Shown one piece after another: positions 6,948-8,180 of a stretch of 8,180 bases of DNA; within the stretch, counting starts at the first letter, position 1; every line of letters begins with the position of its first letter. The stretch is from Verrucomicrobiota bacterium (GTDB taxonomy: Bacteria > Verrucomicrobiota > Verrucomicrobiia > Limisphaerales > UBA1096). The stretch covers positions 1 to 8,180 of the forward strand of contig DQOE01000295.1 of NCBI GenBank assembly GCA_015658765.1, given 5' to 3'. Below the pieces are notes generated by a model, which was given only the letters and a program-made list of their open reading frames with translations, was not told the DNA's origin and made no database searches. A program made the translations under genes and the position numbers.

Positions 6948-7032
6948 GGCGGTGGGTGCGGGCACAAAAAAACGAACCTGCGCCGTGCGCGCTGATTCGC
7001 TTCGTACAAGATTGTCTCGTCAGTTTTCGCAT
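6940..7032 (-). CDS. Possible 30-codon leader ORF in the pyr leader
   Basis: An ATG sits one base beyond the 3' arm of the PyrR-binding hairpin and opens a frame of 30 codons. The peptide would start MRKLTRQSCT, be strongly basic and end with TGA at 6940-6942. The frame runs across the terminator hairpin and its T-tract, where it reads Phe-Phe-Cys, and its stop overlaps the pyrR ATG in a different frame. An AAGGGA lies just upstream but is only 2 nt from the ATG and is part of the PyrR stem. No family similarity is recognised. It could be chance, or a coupling device whose ribosomes affect terminator folding. Confidence 0.25.
   Translation of the reverse strand: MRKLTRQSCTKRISAHGAGSFFCARTHRHG
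6966..6999 (-). terminator. Intrinsic terminator (attenuator) in the pyr leader
   Basis: On the minus strand the arm CGAATCAGCGC pairs with GCGCAGGTTCG around a 5-nt loop. That gives ten pairs (one a T-G wobble) and one A-A mismatch, followed at once by seven T's. It ends about 18 nt before the pyrR ATG and about 35 nt after the PyrR-binding hairpin, where a regulated terminator is expected. A competing antiterminator is possible: TGCG-AAAA-CTGA at 7020-7031 can pair with TCAG-CG-CGCA at 6986-6995, which would take away the terminator's 5' arm. Confidence 0.82.
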
Positions 7033-7033
7033 G

Positions 7034-7068
7034 TCCCTTGGCGACCTCGCGGGATCGCTTTAAAGGAA
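7034..7068 (-). promoter_or_regulatory. PyrR-binding RNA element (pyr operon leader)
   Basis: Minus-strand RNA reads UUCC, then the internal-bulge segment UUUAAA, an upper stem GCGA/UCGC, a terminal loop UCCCGCGAGG, then CAA and the closing arm GGGA. This matches the known PyrR-binding element: an A/U-rich 5' bulge, a short upper stem and a purine-rich loop with the core UCCCGNGAGG. Lower stem pairs are U-A, U-G, C-G and C-G. It lies 87 nt upstream of the pyrR ATG and just ahead of the attenuator terminator. PyrR with bound UMP is expected to hold this hairpin and so favour termination. No clear promoter was found immediately upstream; transcription may start near or before the 70-residue gene. 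Confidence 0.85.
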
Positions 7069-7081
7069 ACGTGGCGGCGGG

Positions 7082-7294
7082 TCACTCCCCGGCAGCCTGG
7101 CGGCTCTTCCGCCATTTCGTGCGGTGGTTGAGAACCCAGTCCATCAACGCCCGCTCGAACCCAATGTCGCGGCCCACCCTCTCGGATTCAAGCCATTTGT
7201 GCCGCAGCACCTCCTCCCGCTCGGCGAGATACTGCTGATACAGCGATGATTTCTCGAGCAGGGCGTCGGTCAATTTGTCTTTCTCGTCAACCAT
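7082..7294 (-). CDS. Conserved-looking 70-residue protein of unknown function
   Basis: The frame is open to 7480, but the credible protein begins MVDEKDKLTD at the ATG 7294; the upstream part is low-complexity and translates through a palindrome. An ATG at 7324 would add ten residues. The product is hydrophilic, highly charged and mostly helical in character. It has the compact motif SERVGRDIGFERALMDW near residues 37-53 and ends in the basic NHRTKWRKSR. There is no signal peptide or membrane segment. The S/E-x-x-G-x-DIG-F-x-x-A-x-x-W pattern looks like a real conserved fold rather than a chance frame, but I cannot assign a function. It lies 13 bp before the PyrR-binding element in the same direction, so it may share the pyr transcript ahead of the attenuator. 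Confidence 0.6.
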   Translation of the reverse strand: MVDEKDKLTDALLEKSSLYQQYLAEREEVLRHKWLESERVGRDIGFERALMDWVLNHRTKWRKSRQAAGE

Positions 7295-7423
7295 GGCCCA
7301 CTTCGCGGCGGCAGAACCTAGCATCGCCGACGCCCGGCGCAACCCCTTTCGCGCAGCTTGCCCCGTGCCAAAAGCGGCGGATTCAACAGGCCCAGGAATC
7401 AATCTGAATACGCTTTGCTGAGC

Positions 7424-7445
7424 TCCCTCTCCCCGGGGAGAGGGA
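7424..7445. repeat. Perfect 22-bp palindrome in the divergent spacer
   Basis: The half-site TCCCTCTCCCC is followed directly by its exact reverse complement. It lies in the 231-bp spacer between the 70-residue gene and the threonine aldolase gene. Neither side has a T-tract, so it is not an ordinary intrinsic terminator. Similar CCCTCTCC/GGAGAGGG inverted repeats occur as dispersed intergenic elements in many bacteria; whether this is a repeat here cannot be known from one copy. Confidence 0.6.
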
Positions 7446-7450
7446 ACAGC

Positions 7451-7462
7451 AAGCGGCCGCTT
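7451..7462. repeat. Perfect 12-bp palindrome AAGCGGCCGCTT
   Basis: This lies 5 bp after the 22-bp palindrome and about 60 bp upstream of the threonine aldolase start. Its left half can also pair with CCGCTGC slightly downstream to form a larger hairpin. It could be part of one composite intergenic element with its neighbour, or an operator-like site. No promoter for the aldolase gene stands out in this spacer. Confidence 0.4.
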
Positions 7463-7525
7463 CGGCGATCCGCTGCACAAAAAAGTGATGCTTTAGCTTG
7501 TTGGATGCGCCATTCTCGCCCGCCC

Positions 7526-8180
7526 ATGCTCAACGGCAAAATCGACCTGCGAAGCGACACGATCACCCAGCCCGACGCCGCGATGCGCGAGGCCATGGCC
7601 AGCGCCATCGTCGGCGATGATGTGCTGGGCGACGACCCGACCGTGCTGGAACTGGAGCAACGCACGGCGGCATTGCTTGGCAAGGAGGCGGCGGTGTTCG
7701 TGCCGTCCGGGACGATGGCCAACCAGTTGGCGATCCGCTCGCTCACGCGGCCCGGCGAAGCGATCCTGCTCGACGCCAACGCACACATTTACTGCTACGA
7801 AGCCGGCGCGCCGGCGGCACTGGCCGGGGTGCAGGTGAGCCTGCTCGACGGCCGGCGCGGGCAGTTCACCGCCGGGCAACTAGAGGCCGCGCTGCCGCCG
7901 AGGGATGACCACTTCGCGCCACCAAGCCTGGTCTGCATCGAGAACACCCACAACCGCGGCGGTGGCAGCGTCTGGCCGCTGGAGCAGATCGAGTCGGTCA
8001 CGAGCACGGCGCGTGGGCACGGCTTGGCGTTGCACCTCGACGGCGCGCGGCTGTGGAACGCCTCAGCGGTGAGCGGCGTCAGCGAAGCCGGGTACGCCGG
8101 CCACTTCGACACGGTGAGCGTCTGTTTTTCGAAGGGACTCGGCGCGCCGGTCGGCTCGATTTTGGCCGGGTCAGCGGACG
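7526..8180 (+). CDS. Low-specificity L-threonine aldolase, 3' end missing
   Basis: The first 218 residues of a PLP enzyme that splits L-threonine (and allo-threonine) into glycine and acetaldehyde, of the LtaE/GLY1 family. Seen in order: [11 protein letters not shown] (residues 6-16), the family's opening; [14 protein letters not shown] (31-44); [12 protein letters not shown] (59-70), the phosphate-binding and PLP-stacking segment; [19 protein letters not shown] (83-101), with the conserved His; [15 protein letters not shown] (138-152); [10 protein letters not shown] (170-179), with the PLP-ring Asp; and [11 protein letters not shown] (201-211), with the Schiff-base Lys at 203. The frame is open to the window end, about two thirds of the usual length. 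The ATG at 7526 is preferred; an in-frame ATG at 7505 would add seven residues that do not look like the family. No good ribosome binding site is seen. Confidence 0.93.
   Translation, partial: MLNGKIDLRSDTITQPDAAMREAMASAIVGDDVLGDDPTVLELEQRTAALLGKEAAVFVPSGTMANQLAIRSLTRPGEAILLDANAHIYCYEAGAPAALAGVQVSLLDGRRGQFTAGQLEAALPPRDDHFAPPSLVCIENTHNRGGGSVWPLEQIESVTSTARGHGLALHLDGARLWNASAVSGVSEAGYAGHFDTVSVCFSKGLGAPVGSILAGSAD

Noticed and set aside
6948..6965. GTG at 6965 as the pyrR start
   Set aside because: It abuts the terminator T-tract and adds six residues (MPAPTA) not expected in PyrR; the ATG at 6947 gives the usual length.
7089..7106. Small GC-rich hairpin TGGCGG/CCGCCA near the end of the 70-residue gene
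   Set aside because: It is inside coding sequence, only 6 bp long and has no T-tract on either strand.
7424..7445. 22-bp palindrome as an intrinsic terminator
   Set aside because: There is no T-tract on either side, and it lies between divergent gene starts where no terminator is needed.
7295..7480. N-terminal extension of the 70-residue protein
   Set aside because: The extension translates through the 22-bp palindrome and has low-complexity content, unlike the charged helical body starting at 7294.

Overview
The window is a GC-rich bacterial chromosome segment with nine protein genes (two cut by the window edges), mostly housekeeping. No phage, transposon, CRISPR array or RNA gene was recognised. 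The gene mix points to the PVC group, most likely Verrucomicrobiota: a DUF6807/PmoA-type exported protein, a short DciA, a CobA-HemD fusion, a PyrR-controlled pyr operon, and almost no Shine-Dalgarno sequences before the starts. This placement is an inference.

Left part (1-2953). The 3' part of a WecA/MraY-type sugar-phosphate transferase gene (+) converges, 6 bp apart, on an exported DUF6807 protein (-). Upstream of that gene lie an intrinsic terminator and a small exported DUF4399 protein (-). The DUF4399 gene diverges from dciA (+), the replicative helicase loader. dciA has a plausible promoter with a very short leader.

Central part (2974-7069). Four genes run tightly on the minus strand in the order pyrR, pyrB, a DagK-type lipid kinase gene and cobA-hemD. 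pyrR and pyrB overlap by 4 bp, and the later gaps are 22 and 41 bp. The leader upstream of pyrR carries a clear PyrR-binding RNA hairpin (loop UCCCGCGAGG, preceded by UUUAAA) followed by an intrinsic terminator. This fits a UMP/PRPP-responsive attenuator that would control pyrimidine synthesis and possibly the two unrelated downstream genes. A 30-codon open frame starts at the foot of the PyrR hairpin, runs through the terminator and overlaps the pyrR start codon, which suggests a translation-coupled layer of control.

Right part (7082-8180). A 70-residue protein of unknown function (-) lies just upstream of the pyr leader. It diverges from a threonine aldolase gene (+) that runs off the window. 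The spacer between them holds a perfect 22-bp palindrome and a perfect 12-bp palindrome.

Across the window the 10-bp palindrome CTTGGCCAAG occurs far more often than composition predicts, in different reading frames of unrelated genes, with many one-base variants. It behaves like a genome-signature word. This word and the pyr leader are the two observations most worth following up.
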